40,854 bases of DNA from an uncultured Mycoplasmatota bacterium. Lineage in GTDB: Bacteria; Bacillota_I; Bacilli_A; RF39; UBA660. The position numbers were made by a program, and so were the translations under genes. The notes below the pieces were generated by a model, which worked only from the letters and a program-made list of their open reading frames with translations, ran no database searches and had not been told where the DNA came from. The stretch is taken from positions 1 to 40,854 of the forward strand of contig CAMKNB010000013.1 of assembly GCA_946414095.1 (NCBI GenBank), read 5' to 3'. This document shows positions 23,279 through 31,684 of the stretch, in pieces (positions within the stretch are counted from its first letter, which is position 1; each line of letters begins with the position of its first letter).

Positions 23279-24049
23279 TTAATAATATTTTTTTGATAAT
23301 TTTAATGTTTTAACAAAGCTATCTGGTATTATTTCATTTACCTTGTTTATTAATTCATCACTTATTCCATAGCAAGCTTCGGCAAGAGATCCAACAATTG
23401 CAGAGTTTGTATCTGTGTCTCCTCCCATTAGTAATGTTTTTCTAATCGCATCTTCAAAACTATTTGAATTATAAAATGCATATAAACAATTTCCTAATGT
23501 TTGACTACATGTTGTATTAAATTTTGTAAATGGTTCATATTTTACTTTTATATCCATACCATCAAATATTTCTTTTTTTGTATAACCTTTTCTCAAATAA
23601 AATATGATTAGTGAAACTATTGTTGCAGAATCTATTGCTTCATTTGAATTGTGTGATGGTATAGTAGCGAGTCTAGCGTTTGAAATAACTTCACTTTCTT
23701 TATTAAACATATATCCAACTGGAGAAATTCTCATTAATGCACCATTACCCTTACTAGTACCAACACTATTTGTGCTACTCCATTTAATTAAATTTGGTGA
23801 GAAACTACTTCTAAAATATGGGCTGAAATTTGGCTTATAATTCTTGTAATCATTAATATATTTTCTTAAATACTTATCATAATCTTGATCATTTAATATT
23901 GCATCGAGTATTGCTATTGTTAAAATTGTATCATCACTGTAAAAAGAATTATCTTGTATTATATTATCTGTATAAATACTTTTAATTTCTTTTGTTTGAG
24001 AATATTCATAAATACTCCCTGCTAAATCTCCAATTATAGTTCCATACAT
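23279..24049 (-). CDS. ADP-ribosylglycohydrolase (DraG/ARH family)
   Basis: The 256-residue protein carries the family's metal-site motifs: GDLAGS at residues 7-12, FYSDDTILT, a GNGALMRISPVG loop, TIPSHNSNEAIDSA and GGDTDTNSAIVGSLAEA, whose Asp residues bind the two Mg ions. Enzymes of this fold remove ADP-ribose from modified proteins or nucleic acids, or hydrolyse related ADP-ribosyl compounds. The ATG has AAAAGGTGGTGAT upstream. Free ADP-ribose is the classic NrtR effector, and an NrtR-like regulator is encoded 1.3 kb downstream, so a functional link is plausible but inferred. No matching ADP-ribosyltransferase is in the window. Confidence 0.9.
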   Translation of the reverse strand: MYGTIIGDLAGSIYEYSQTKEIKSIYTDNIIQDNSFYSDDTILTIAILDAILNDQDYDKYLRKYINDYKNYKPNFSPYFRSSFSPNLIKWSSTNSVGTSKGNGALMRISPVGYMFNKESEVISNARLATIPSHNSNEAIDSATIVSLIIFYLRKGYTKKEIFDGMDIKVKYEPFTKFNTTCSQTLGNCLYAFYNSNSFEDAIRKTLLMGGDTDTNSAIVGSLAEACYGISDELINKVNEIIPDSFVKTLKLSKKYY

Positions 24050-24088
24050 ATAATCACCACCTTTTACTAAACATATTATTTACTATTA

Positions 24089-24112
24089 TAAAAAAAGTAG
24101 ATAAATCTACTT
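24089..24112 (-). terminator. Terminator of cdd
   Basis: AAGTAGA (24095-24101) and TCTACTT (24106-24112) form a 7-bp stem that shares bases with the cdd stop codon; TTTTTTT follows on the minus strand. Confidence 0.75.
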
Positions 24113-24500
24113 AAATCTTAAATCTATGAGGAAGTATATCATCAATAGTGTATTCATCTATTTTACCATTATTCGGAATAAACACTTTAAAATCATCTCC
24201 TACAAACTCACTCATAAATTGTCTACAATATCCACATGGCATGCATGCTTCAGTTGGTTCTACTCCTTTTGGTGCACCTACTACAGTTATACTTTCAAAT
24301 TCTCTTTCACCTTCACTTATTGCTTTAGCAAAAGCAGTTCTCTCAGCACACAAACCTTGTATGCCTTGATTTTCTATATTACATCCCATATAAACATGAC
24401 CATTTTTACATCTAAGTAATGCTCCTACTTGAAAATTGCTAAATGGGCTATGTGAATTCAATCTAGCTTTTTTAGCTAGTTCAACATCTTCCTTATACAT
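24111..24500 (-). CDS. cdd: Cytidine deaminase
   Basis: At 129 residues this is a normal homotetrameric Cdd. SHSPFSNFQVGALL at the N-terminus, the zinc/catalytic motif CAERTA (Cys with Glu as proton shuttle) and PCGYCRQ give the three zinc cysteines. It converts cytidine and deoxycytidine to uridine and deoxyuridine in pyrimidine salvage. The ATG is one base after the stop of the DUF1292 gene, whose end contains the AAGGAG ribosome binding site. In Bacillus cdd lies near era; here it ends an operon with two small unknown proteins. Confidence 0.95.
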   Translation of the reverse strand: MYKEDVELAKKARLNSHSPFSNFQVGALLRCKNGHVYMGCNIENQGIQGLCAERTAFAKAISEGEREFESITVVGAPKGVEPTEACMPCGYCRQFMSEFVGDDFKVFIPNNGKIDEYTIDDILPHRFKI

Positions 24501-24501
24501 A

Positions 24502-24774
24502 TTATTCTCCTTCTGATAATAAAGTTTCTTTAATGTTTTTATAAATCTCTAAAACATGTTCCATATCTTCTGCAGGAATACTTCTAATCTCATTTGTATC
24601 ATAATCAATTTCAGATATTAATACATCAGCTTCATTAGATTCACTTTCCATATTAGTTGTATAGGCAACATATTTCTTTTTAAATTCAACTACTTCAAAA
24701 CTAAATAAAACATATACTTTTAATTCATTACCTTCTTCATTAGTTACAGTAATACTACCATCTTTATTTATCAT
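24502..24774 (-). CDS. DUF1292 family protein (YrzB-like)
   Basis: This 90-residue acidic protein matches DUF1292: ITVTNEEGNELKVYVLFSFE, FKKKYVAYT, DVLISEIDYD and a closing helix DMEHVLEIYKNIKETLL. In Bacillus the family member YrzB lies beside yrzL and yrrK and is conserved in Bacillota, but no activity is known. The start overlaps the preceding stop as ATGA and a GGGG-type ribosome binding site lies upstream. It is translated with the gene before it and with cdd after it. Confidence 0.88.
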   Translation of the reverse strand: MINKDGSITVTNEEGNELKVYVLFSFEVVEFKKKYVAYTTNMESESNEADVLISEIDYDTNEIRSIPAEDMEHVLEIYKNIKETLLSEGE

Positions 24775-25157
24775 TTTGTCATCCCCTTTATTTCACTAAT
24801 AAAGTTTCTAACATCTAATGCCATTTTACCTGCTTCATTTTCAGAAAACAAATTAAGTCCTTGCTTATATTCTTCTGATACACTATCTAAATTTCCCTTT
24901 AATACTTCTCCAACAGACTCATAACCTTTATTTGTAATTTCAGTTAGTCTTTTGCCAGTATCAGTTTTAAGAAATCCACTAATTTTTGTTAAAACTGGCG
25001 CTGCTTCAGGGACAAATACAGATACAACTGCTAAAGTGATTGGAGCAGCTTTTAATTGCATTTGTTGTCTTTTAACACTGGCATTTACTATTTTATCCCA
25101 TAATTTTTTTATTGTTCCTTTTTCTTCTTTTACTGCAAGTACATTTGTTTCTTCCAT
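24771..25157 (-). CDS. Unknown small protein upstream of DUF1292
   Basis: The 128-residue protein has a basic N-terminal half (KKLWDKIVNASVKRQQMQLK), one hydrophobic stretch around residues 40-58 (PITLAVVSVFVPEAAPVL) that is weak for a membrane helix, and an amphipathic helical C-terminal half. It is not recognisable as any family. The ATG is preceded by AAGGAG. It heads the operon with the DUF1292 protein and cdd, driven from the promoter at 25181-25210. Confidence 0.6.
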   Translation of the reverse strand: MEETNVLAVKEEKGTIKKLWDKIVNASVKRQQMQLKAAPITLAVVSVFVPEAAPVLTKISGFLKTDTGKRLTEITNKGYESVGEVLKGNLDSVSEEYKQGLNLFSENEAGKMALDVRNFISEIKGMTK

Positions 25158-25180
25158 ATTTATTCACTCCTTATAATAAT

Positions 25181-25210
25181 ATTTTATCTTCAATTTTAAT
25201 TGTTGTAAAT
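25181..25210 (-). promoter_or_regulatory. Promoter of the DUF1292-cdd operon
   Basis: On the minus strand TTTACA (25205-25210), an 18-bp spacer and TAAAAT (25181-25186) form an acceptable sigma-A promoter just before the ribosome binding site. Confidence 0.5.
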
Positions 25211-25233
25211 AAAAATTGTATACTTTACAATTA

Positions 25234-25264
25234 AAAACCCTATTTCAAAAGAAATAGAGTTTTA
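25234..25264 (-). terminator. glmS terminator
   Basis: CTATTTC and GAAATAG pair around AAAA, extended by A/T pairs with one mismatch, with TTTTT after it on the minus strand. A second small stem (25209-25228) follows and may help. Confidence 0.75.
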
Positions 25265-25269
25265 TAACA

Positions 25270-27036
25270 TTATTCAACAGTAACAGATTTGGCTAAATTT
25301 CTAGGTTTATCAATATCACATCCACGTTTTTTTGCTACATAGTATGCTATTAATTGAAGTGGTATCACAGTAATTATTGGTGAAACTATATCATGAACTT
25401 TTGGAATAATAATTTTTTTATCATAAAAATCATCTTGTATATCCTCATTTGTAATAAATATAGTGTATGCACATCTGGCTTTTACTTCTTTTAGATTGCT
25501 TATAGTTTTACTCATCATATCTTTTTTAGTACATATTCCAATAACAGGAACATTTTCATTTATCAAAGATATAGTTCCATGTTTTAATTCACCAGATGCA
25601 ATAGCAAGAGCATTTATATATGATGTTTCTTTTAATTTTAAAGCACCTTCTAAACATAATGCATAATCTATAAGTCTACCAATAAAGAAAGTATTTTCAT
25701 GCTTATATATCGTTTCCGCGTATTCATTATAATCTAAGTTTAATAAGTATTCTATATGTTTTTCTAAACCATTAAATTCTCTTAATAATTCTAATTTATT
25801 AGATAATTTAACTGCTAGTAATGAAATAAGTGTAACTTGTGCAAGAAATGCTTTTGTTGTAGCTACAGCAATCTCTGGGCCAGCTTTTACATATAATGTA
25901 TAATCTGCTTCTCTTGATATAGAACTACCAACAACATTTACAATAGCAAGTGTATCTATGTGATTCTCTTTTGCCATTCTAAGAGCTGCAAGTGAGTCAG
26001 CTGTTTCACCAGATTGACTAATTATTATTACTAATGTTTTTTTGTCATAAAATACTTTTTTATATCTATATTCACTAGCTACTTCACATGTTACTTCAAT
26101 ATTTGCAAATTCACTTATTAAGTATTCTCCAATAAGTCCAACATAATAAGCACTACCACACCCAACTATATGTATCTTATTATATTTTTTAAAATTAATC
26201 ATTGTATCTTTAAATTTATTTTCTTTAACATAATAATTTAGTGTATCTAAAAACACTTTACTTTCTTCATGAATTTCTTTTAACATATAGTGTTCATATC
26301 CATTTAACATAATTGTTTCTTGAGTTCCTTCAAAAATATTAATCTTTTTATGTATTTTGTCTAGATTAAGTGAAAAAACTTCACAATCATTTTTTGATAA
26401 AACAGCTATTTCTTTTTCATCAAGTAAAATATATTTATTAGTAAAACTTAATATAGCAGGTACATCACTTGCTAAATAATAACCACTATCATCTTTTGCT
26501 ATTATAAGTGGACTACCACATCTAAAAGCATATAAATGATTTATATCATCTTCACATATTATTCCAACTGCATAACTACCTTTTAATCTACTAATAGTTT
26601 TTTTAATAACATTTAATATGTTTTTATCTTTTTTATAATAATAATCTAATAATGCAGGTATTACTTCAGTATCTGTATCAGAATTAAATTCTATGTTATT
26701 TTTTATAAGTTCATTTTTTATACTTAAATAATTTTCAATAATACCATTATGTACTACTGTAAATTTACCTACTTGATGAGGATGTGAGTTTTTAACGCTT
26801 GGAATTCCGTGAGTTGCCCATCTAGTATGTCCTAAACCTATTTTAGAATCTACCATTGTATCTACAATTTTTTCTAAACATTTAATTTTGCCAATTTCTT
26901 TAATAATGTTAATATGATTGTCTTTAACATAGGCAATACCAGAAGAATCATATCCTCTATATTCTAAGAATTTTAAACTATTCAAAATCTTAGGAATAGC
27001 TTTTTCTCTACCTATGTAACCAACTATTCCACACAT
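25270..27036 (-). CDS. glmS: Glutamine-fructose-6-phosphate aminotransferase
   Basis: The 588-residue protein has an N-terminal glutaminase (class II) domain with the nucleophile Cys2 (MCGIVGYIG), LEYRGYDSSG and GHTRWATHG. Two SIS sugar-isomerase domains follow (VGCGSAYY, ISQSGETADSLAALR; then LKHGTISLI), and the canonical C-terminal DKPRNLAKSVTVE. It makes glucosamine-6-phosphate, the first step toward cell-wall UDP-GlcNAc. The start has AAGGAG. Control is post-transcriptional: a glmS ribozyme in the leader would cleave the mRNA when glucosamine-6-phosphate is high. It is monocistronic with its own promoter and terminator. Confidence 0.97.
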   Translation of the reverse strand: MCGIVGYIGREKAIPKILNSLKFLEYRGYDSSGIAYVKDNHINIIKEIGKIKCLEKIVDTMVDSKIGLGHTRWATHGIPSVKNSHPHQVGKFTVVHNGIIENYLSIKNELIKNNIEFNSDTDTEVIPALLDYYYKKDKNILNVIKKTISRLKGSYAVGIICEDDINHLYAFRCGSPLIIAKDDSGYYLASDVPAILSFTNKYILLDEKEIAVLSKNDCEVFSLNLDKIHKKINIFEGTQETIMLNGYEHYMLKEIHEESKVFLDTLNYYVKENKFKDTMINFKKYNKIHIVGCGSAYYVGLIGEYLISEFANIEVTCEVASEYRYKKVFYDKKTLVIIISQSGETADSLAALRMAKENHIDTLAIVNVVGSSISREADYTLYVKAGPEIAVATTKAFLAQVTLISLLAVKLSNKLELLREFNGLEKHIEYLLNLDYNEYAETIYKHENTFFIGRLIDYALCLEGALKLKETSYINALAIASGELKHGTISLINENVPVIGICTKKDMMSKTISNLKEVKARCAYTIFITNEDIQDDFYDKKIIIPKVHDIVSPIITVIPLQLIAYYVAKKRGCDIDKPRNLAKSVTVE

Positions 27037-27074
27037 TATTTTTTCTCCTTAAATACTAGTATGATATACCTTTT

Positions 27075-27191
27075 GTTACAATATTGATTTTGATTTTTTT
27101 AGTATATCTTACGAAGACTAGACTCCGTGATAGAACCCGCTGATACAATTCGATAACTATCATCCTCGTCAACCAAAGTGGTCCATGCGCT
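27075..27191 (-). ncRNA. glmS ribozyme (self-cleaving riboswitch)
   Basis: The leader carries the glmS ribozyme core: AGCGCAT at the 5' end, then GGTTGACGAGGATG, GTTATCGA, CAGCGGGT and CACGGAGT in the right order. Cleavage is expected between 27191 and 27190, just before the first G of GCGC. Glucosamine-6-phosphate acts as cofactor and the cleaved mRNA is degraded. The 3' boundary is approximate. Confidence 0.93.
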
Positions 27192-27235
27192 AACAATAAA
27201 CATACAACCTTTCTAATTTATTGTTTTATATTTAA

Positions 27236-27264
27236 ATTATATAATATATTATGAAATTAATCAA
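27236..27264 (-). promoter_or_regulatory. glmS promoter
   Basis: TTGATT (27259-27264), a 17-bp spacer and TATAAT (27236-27241) lie about 40 bp upstream of the ribozyme cleavage site, so a short 5' piece would be released. Confidence 0.75.
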
Positions 27265-27272
27265 ATTTAGTA

Positions 27273-27296
27273 CAAAAAAAGAGGTAAAACCTCTTA
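27273..27296 (-). terminator. Terminator after the tRNA-binding ORF
   Basis: AAGAGG (27279-27284) and CCTCTT (27290-27295) flank five bases, with a seven-base T-run on the minus strand. It shares bases with the stop codon of the ORF. Confidence 0.75.
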
Positions 27297-27668
27297 ATAT
27301 AATTTAGATCCAGCTGGAATATCATCACTTACCATAAGTAAATGCAATTTTTCTTCTCCATTTTCCATATACACTGCAGATATTAACATACCGCATGAAT
27401 CAATTCCCATCATACTTCTTGGTGGAAGATTTAGAATGGCTACTACTGTTTTACCAATCAATTCTTCTGGTTCATAATAAGCATGAATCCCACTTAATAT
27501 AGTTCTATCTACTCCAGTTCCGTCATCAATAGTAAAGCATAATAATTTTTTACTCTTTTCTACACTTTTACAATCCTTTATTTTAACAACTCTAAAGTCA
27601 GATTTACTAAATGTTTCAAAATCAACATATTCATTAAATAAAGGTTCTATTTCTATATTACTTTACAT
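27294..27668 (-). pseudogene. tRNA-binding (MetRS C-terminal/EMAP type) ORF with stop at codon 2
   Basis: An open frame of 122 sense codons (27297-27662) encodes a complete OB-fold tRNA-binding domain, as in the MetRS beta or C-terminal part and CsaA-like proteins. Readable motifs are DFETFSKSDFRVVKIKDC, TILSGIHAYYEPEELIGK, NLPPRSMMGID and CGMLISAVYM. The only good start, ATG at 27666-27668 with GGTGAT before it, is followed at once by TAA (27663-27665). The rest has no other stop, so the damage is recent, an assembly error, or the gene uses a non-ATG start such as ATA. An extended -10 promoter and a terminator frame it, so it looks like a real transcription unit. Confidence 0.75.
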
Positions 27669-27684
27669 AAAATCACCAAAAAAT

Positions 27685-27693
27685 ATTATATCA
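27685..27693 (-). promoter_or_regulatory. Extended -10 promoter of the tRNA-binding ORF
   Basis: TGATATAAT on the minus strand lies about 20 bp before the ORF's ribosome binding site, overlapping the end of the XRE gene. No -35 is obvious. Confidence 0.45.
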
Positions 27694-28296
27694 CCTAATA
27701 ACCTTTTTATGCCAACATTTTTTATTACAATTAGGACATCTCATTTTTCTAGTTCTACCCATATGTCTTGACCAAAGAACACTTGAATACGTAGGAATAT
27801 ATTTATGATGGCATTTAGAGCACTCATAATACCCAGCAGTTTGTTCGATTTTAAGAGCATTACTAATACCAAATGCAAATATAACAGAACCAATTACAAT
27901 AAGTATGATTCTTAATATAATTTCCATTTCTATGTAAGAAGCAACATATATTAATATTAAAAATGTAATACTTGAAGTAAATCCAATTACATATTCAAGT
28001 CTTAATAGTTCTTTATCTTTCTCTTCCTTAAGTCTAGTCATTTCAAGTAAATTTTCTTCTAATACTTTTTCACTATCTTTTTTATCTATAGTTTTTCCAC
28101 TAAATAGTTCATTAATAGAAATATCTAATATTTCACATAAATTAGTTATTATAGAATAATCTGGCATAGAAATACCATTTTCCCATTTAGAAACTGCTCT
28201 ATCGCTAACGCCAAGTTTTTCTGCTAGAAGACTTTGTGTTAATCCTTTTTCTTTTCTCTTAGAACTTATAAATTTTCCAATTTCAATTTGATTCAT
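27691..28296 (-). CDS. XRE-family regulator with membrane helices and C-terminal zinc ribbon
   Basis: Residues 1-65 are a Cro/C1-type HTH (FISSKRKEKGLTQSLLAEKL, VSDRAVSKWENG). A charged coiled segment follows, then two hydrophobic helices (about 100-122 and 127-148), and then a zinc ribbon from YYECSKCHHKY with MRCPNCNKKC. This three-part protein is common in Bacillota as a membrane-attached regulator; its ligand and targets are unknown. The ATG at 28296 is used because TAGGAG precedes it; the longer frame starts at a TTG within the spacing. It is followed after 22 bp by the tRNA-binding ORF. Confidence 0.85.
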   Translation of the reverse strand: MNQIEIGKFISSKRKEKGLTQSLLAEKLGVSDRAVSKWENGISMPDYSIITNLCEILDISINELFSGKTIDKKDSEKVLEENLLEMTRLKEEKDKELLRLEYVIGFTSSITFLILIYVASYIEMEIILRIILIVIGSVIFAFGISNALKIEQTAGYYECSKCHHKYIPTYSSVLWSRHMGRTRKMRCPNCNKKCWHKKVIR

Positions 28297-28361
28297 AATA
28301 ATCAACTCCTAGGATAAATATAATATAAATTATTTATTTCTAACATGAACTATTAGTTGAA

Positions 28362-29201
28362 TTAATATGAAAATATTAATTTATCATTTTGATAAACATA
28401 AGGACCATTTGCCCCTTCAAAAGAAAAGTAATTAGCTCTTTTACTAAATAATTCTTTTAAATCTTGTGGACTTTTAATAACAGTTATTTGATATGGCATT
28501 TCAAAAGCAAGTTTCTCTACAAATAAATATTTATCATCTAACTTAATCAATATTCCTGTATGACCTACAAATAGTACGTCATCATATTCATCATGCATAA
28601 CAACGCTTATTAATGAAACATTTCCATTATCAATACTAATACCATAATCATTCCATTTGTTTGTGTATACATTTTCTAAATATTCTTTTTTTACTTTAGA
28701 TACATCCATTTCATCATATAAAGTTACAAATTCATCAAAATGATCATTTACTACTTTATAATCATTATTATTTTCTAAAACATCTAAATCAAACATTAAA
28801 TATGTTCCGTAATTTTGTTGCTTTTCTTTTATTTTCAACTTACCCTGTATTAAAGCAAAAGCAGTAAGTCTACAATTACCATCCGATACTTCATGATTTT
28901 TTTCATATCTATCTATACATTTAACTTCATCATAATTAACTTTGCTTGTTTCCATATAATCATTAAGATTACATCCTAAATCTTCTTCTTTATTATAATC
29001 ATCCAATAAATTAAAGAATAAATCTATATTTGATAAATTATTATCTTCAAATATTTCTTTAATATCTTCTCTATCGCTTTTATTTAATAAATTTGTTGAG
29101 TATCCTATATTAAATGAATTTTCTTTTTTAATGCCTTCTTGTCTTTTACCACAACCAAATAATAATAAACATATAACTAATAAACAAAATACTTTTTTCA
29201 T
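28362..29201 (-). CDS. DUF4300 family lipoprotein
   Basis: The 279-residue protein has a lipoprotein signal peptide (VCLLLFGC type, lipobox LFGC, Cys at about 17). The mature part contains DGNCRLTAFALIQGKLKI and HTGILIKLDDKYLFVEKLAFEMPYQ, which resemble the DUF4300 family of Bacillota lipoproteins. A conserved Cys-Arg-x-Thr-Ala and a late His suggest an enzyme-like site, but no activity is established. Its ATG follows the P-type ATPase stop by 8 bp with AGGAGAG, so the two are co-transcribed. A link to the ATPase's cation is only inferred. Confidence 0.72.
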   Translation of the reverse strand: MKKVFCLLVICLLLFGCGKRQEGIKKENSFNIGYSTNLLNKSDREDIKEIFEDNNLSNIDLFFNLLDDYNKEEDLGCNLNDYMETSKVNYDEVKCIDRYEKNHEVSDGNCRLTAFALIQGKLKIKEKQQNYGTYLMFDLDVLENNNDYKVVNDHFDEFVTLYDEMDVSKVKKEYLENVYTNKWNDYGISIDNGNVSLISVVMHDEYDDVLFVGHTGILIKLDDKYLFVEKLAFEMPYQITVIKSPQDLKELFSKRANYFSFEGANGPYVYQNDKLIFSY

Positions 29202-29209
29202 AATCTCTC

Positions 29210-31573
29210 CTATTTATTTGTTTTATAAATATTTGATTCTACTTCTATTGTATTATCAAATTTATGGAATATATAAGTAATAACATAATTTAGTACTTTA
29301 TAAATATAGAATGAATCAATTGCAAGAACAAATATTATAAGTACACTTACTTTATCAAGAGGTACTATATTAAAAAATTCTGGTTGAAATAATACACAAT
29401 ATGAAAATCCAATTAACATAGCAAAAAACAATGTACCTCTATATATATTTAGTGGTCTACATATTTTAAGTAAATAATAAAGTCCACTAATTGTTGTAAG
29501 AATAACACTTATACTACTTTGAAGTTCATAACTTAAATTAAATACACTAGAAAATGCTGATACTAATACAACATTAAATACTACAATTAATGCAGTTGGT
29601 AAACTTCTTGAAAATATTTTAAATAAGAAATTTCCTTTTACAAGCTCACTATTTGGTTCAAGAGCTAGTATAAAAGATGGTGCACCTATAGTAAATGTAG
29701 TAATAAATGTAAGTTGTATTGGTATAAAGAAATACTTTTGAAATGAAATAATACTAAAAATTATTAACATCATAGTAAATAGTGTTTTAACAAGTAAAAG
29801 TGATGCACTTCTTTCTACATTATTAATAGTTTGTCTTCCTTCTGCGACTACTTTAGGAAGTGAATTAAAGTCATCATCTAATAGTATTAATTGACTTACA
29901 TTTCTTGCAGCATCACTACCTGATTTTACTGATATAGCACAGTCACTTTCTTTTAGAGCAAGAACATCATTAACTCCATCTCCAGTCATTGCTACAGTAT
30001 GTCCTTTACTCTTTAAATATTTAATAATAACTTTCTTCTGTTCAGGTCTGCATCTTCCAAATATTTGATATTTTTCTATTGCTTCTTCAAGTTCACTATC
30101 ACTTAAATCACCAATATCTATTCCATCTATATCCTTAAGTCCAACTTTTCTTGCAATAGATTTAACTGTTTTAATATTATCCCCTGATATTATCTTAACA
30201 TCAACATTGTTTTTCTTAAAATACTCTAATGTTTCTTTAGCTGATGGTCTAATTACATCTTCAATTAATATATAACCAACCTTTTCAATTCCATTTAATG
30301 TTTCATCAATACTTCCATTTTTAATTCCAAGAGCTAGCACTCTATATTCTTCAACATATTCATCTACATTATCATCAACTTTTCCTTTAAATACAACATC
30401 TGGAGCTCCTAAATATAATGAATAATTATCAAATTCAATAGCAGAAAACTTTCTAGAAGATGAAAATGGAATTTTATTTTTAGATTCTTCTTTAATACCA
30501 TTAAAATATTTCTTTAATGCAGTCATTGTTTGATTAGTATCTTCGCTAGCAAGAGTATACTTTCTTAAATATTCTTCTATTTTTTCTTTATTATACTTTT
30601 TAGTTTCAATAACACCTTTATATTCCATAGAACCTTCTGTTAAAGTACCAGTTTTATCTAAACAAATAGTATCAACTCTTGCAAGTATTTCAATGGCATA
30701 TAATTCTTGTACAAGTACATGTACTCTATATAATTTAATAACACCTACTGCCATAACAGAAGAAGTAAGAAGTATTAATCCTTCTGGAATCATTCCTATT
30801 AGAGATGCTACTGTAGTGAATATACTACCTCCGAAATCTTTAGTAATCATATATTGACTTATTAACATTATTATTCCAATAGGTATTATTAAAATAGATA
30901 GTATTTTTAACATCTTAGTAAAAGATCCCATTACCATTGAATTAATATTCTTTTTATATTTAGCTTCATTTGTTATTTTAGAAACATAATTATCTTTTCC
31001 AACATGTATTACTTGTGCTGTAGCATTACCTGATATTATAAATGATCCACTTAAAAGTTCATCACCTACACCCTTTTTAATTGCATCACTTTCTCCAGTA
31101 ATTAAACATTCATTTACTTCAAGTTCACCTTCTAATATAACACTATCAGATACTATTTGATGTCCCATAGATAATTTAATAATATCATCAAGCACTAAGT
31201 CTTCTAATGATAGTGTTTCTTCCTTACCATTTCTAAGTGCTACGGCCTTCGATTCAGAAACTACAGATAATCTATCAATTATCTTTTTAGATATTATTTC
31301 TTCTATAATACTTATAATTGAGTTTACAATTATTACCCCCATGAACAAGCAATTCTTAAGTCCATTTAATGCGTCCCCATTAATAACACTTGATATAAAT
31401 ACAGCAAGACCTAATGCTAAGTTTAAAAAGTTAAAATATGTAAATACATTATCTCTAATAATTTCTTTAATAGTTTTGGTTTTAGGAGCATCATTATAAT
31501 TATAAAGACCATTTTTAATTCTTTCTTCTACTTCACTACTACTAAGACCTTTTTTAATATCAACTTTACTCAT
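29210..31573 (-). CDS. CtpE-like P-type cation-transporting ATPase
   Basis: The 787-residue protein is a full P-type ATPase: TGES at 159-162 (actuator), PEGL at 263-266 in transmembrane helix 4, the phosphorylation motif DKTGTLTEG with Asp306, and the hinge MTGDGVNDVLALKESD, with about ten membrane helices in all. ELYAIEILARVDTICLDKTG and the TM4 sequence are closer to CtpE (calcium uptake in Mycobacterium, and streptococcal relatives) than to P1B heavy-metal pumps, and there is no N-terminal metal-binding domain. It sits in the cytoplasmic membrane; calcium is the likeliest ion by family, not proven. An AGGAG-like site precedes it. It is divergent from the acyl-CoA synthetase. Confidence 0.9.
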   Translation of the reverse strand: MSKVDIKKGLSSSEVEERIKNGLYNYNDAPKTKTIKEIIRDNVFTYFNFLNLALGLAVFISSVINGDALNGLKNCLFMGVIIVNSIISIIEEIISKKIIDRLSVVSESKAVALRNGKEETLSLEDLVLDDIIKLSMGHQIVSDSVILEGELEVNECLITGESDAIKKGVGDELLSGSFIISGNATAQVIHVGKDNYVSKITNEAKYKKNINSMVMGSFTKMLKILSILIIPIGIIMLISQYMITKDFGGSIFTTVASLIGMIPEGLILLTSSVMAVGVIKLYRVHVLVQELYAIEILARVDTICLDKTGTLTEGSMEYKGVIETKKYNKEKIEEYLRKYTLASEDTNQTMTALKKYFNGIKEESKNKIPFSSSRKFSAIEFDNYSLYLGAPDVVFKGKVDDNVDEYVEEYRVLALGIKNGSIDETLNGIEKVGYILIEDVIRPSAKETLEYFKKNNVDVKIISGDNIKTVKSIARKVGLKDIDGIDIGDLSDSELEEAIEKYQIFGRCRPEQKKVIIKYLKSKGHTVAMTGDGVNDVLALKESDCAISVKSGSDAARNVSQLILLDDDFNSLPKVVAEGRQTINNVERSASLLLVKTLFTMMLIIFSIISFQKYFFIPIQLTFITTFTIGAPSFILALEPNSELVKGNFLFKIFSRSLPTALIVVFNVVLVSAFSSVFNLSYELQSSISVILTTISGLYYLLKICRPLNIYRGTLFFAMLIGFSYCVLFQPEFFNIVPLDKVSVLIIFVLAIDSFYIYKVLNYVITYIFHKFDNTIEVESNIYKTNK

Positions 31574-31603
31574 AATACACTCCTTAAATATTTACTATTT
31601 ATT

Positions 31604-31612
31604 ATTATACCA
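31604..31612 (-). promoter_or_regulatory. Extended -10 promoter of the P-type ATPase operon
   Basis: TGGTATAAT on the minus strand, 30 bp upstream of the ATPase ATG, fits TGnTATAAT. It lies only 30 bp from the divergent promoter of the acyl-CoA synthetase. Confidence 0.55.
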
Positions 31613-31641
31613 TAAATTAAATACTATTATTTTAATAAACA

Positions 31642-31650
31642 TGATATAAT
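31642..31650 (+). promoter_or_regulatory. Extended -10 promoter of the acyl-CoA synthetase
   Basis: TGATATAAT on the plus strand, about 35 bp before the ATG, fits TGnTATAAT. The -35 region is poor. Confidence 0.55.
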
Positions 31651-31684
31651 TTAATATATACGTAGAAAATGAAAGGAAAATATT

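Noticed and set aside
24126..24419. Plus-strand frames opposite cdd
   Set aside because: They are antisense to a confidently identified cytidine deaminase and show no family features.
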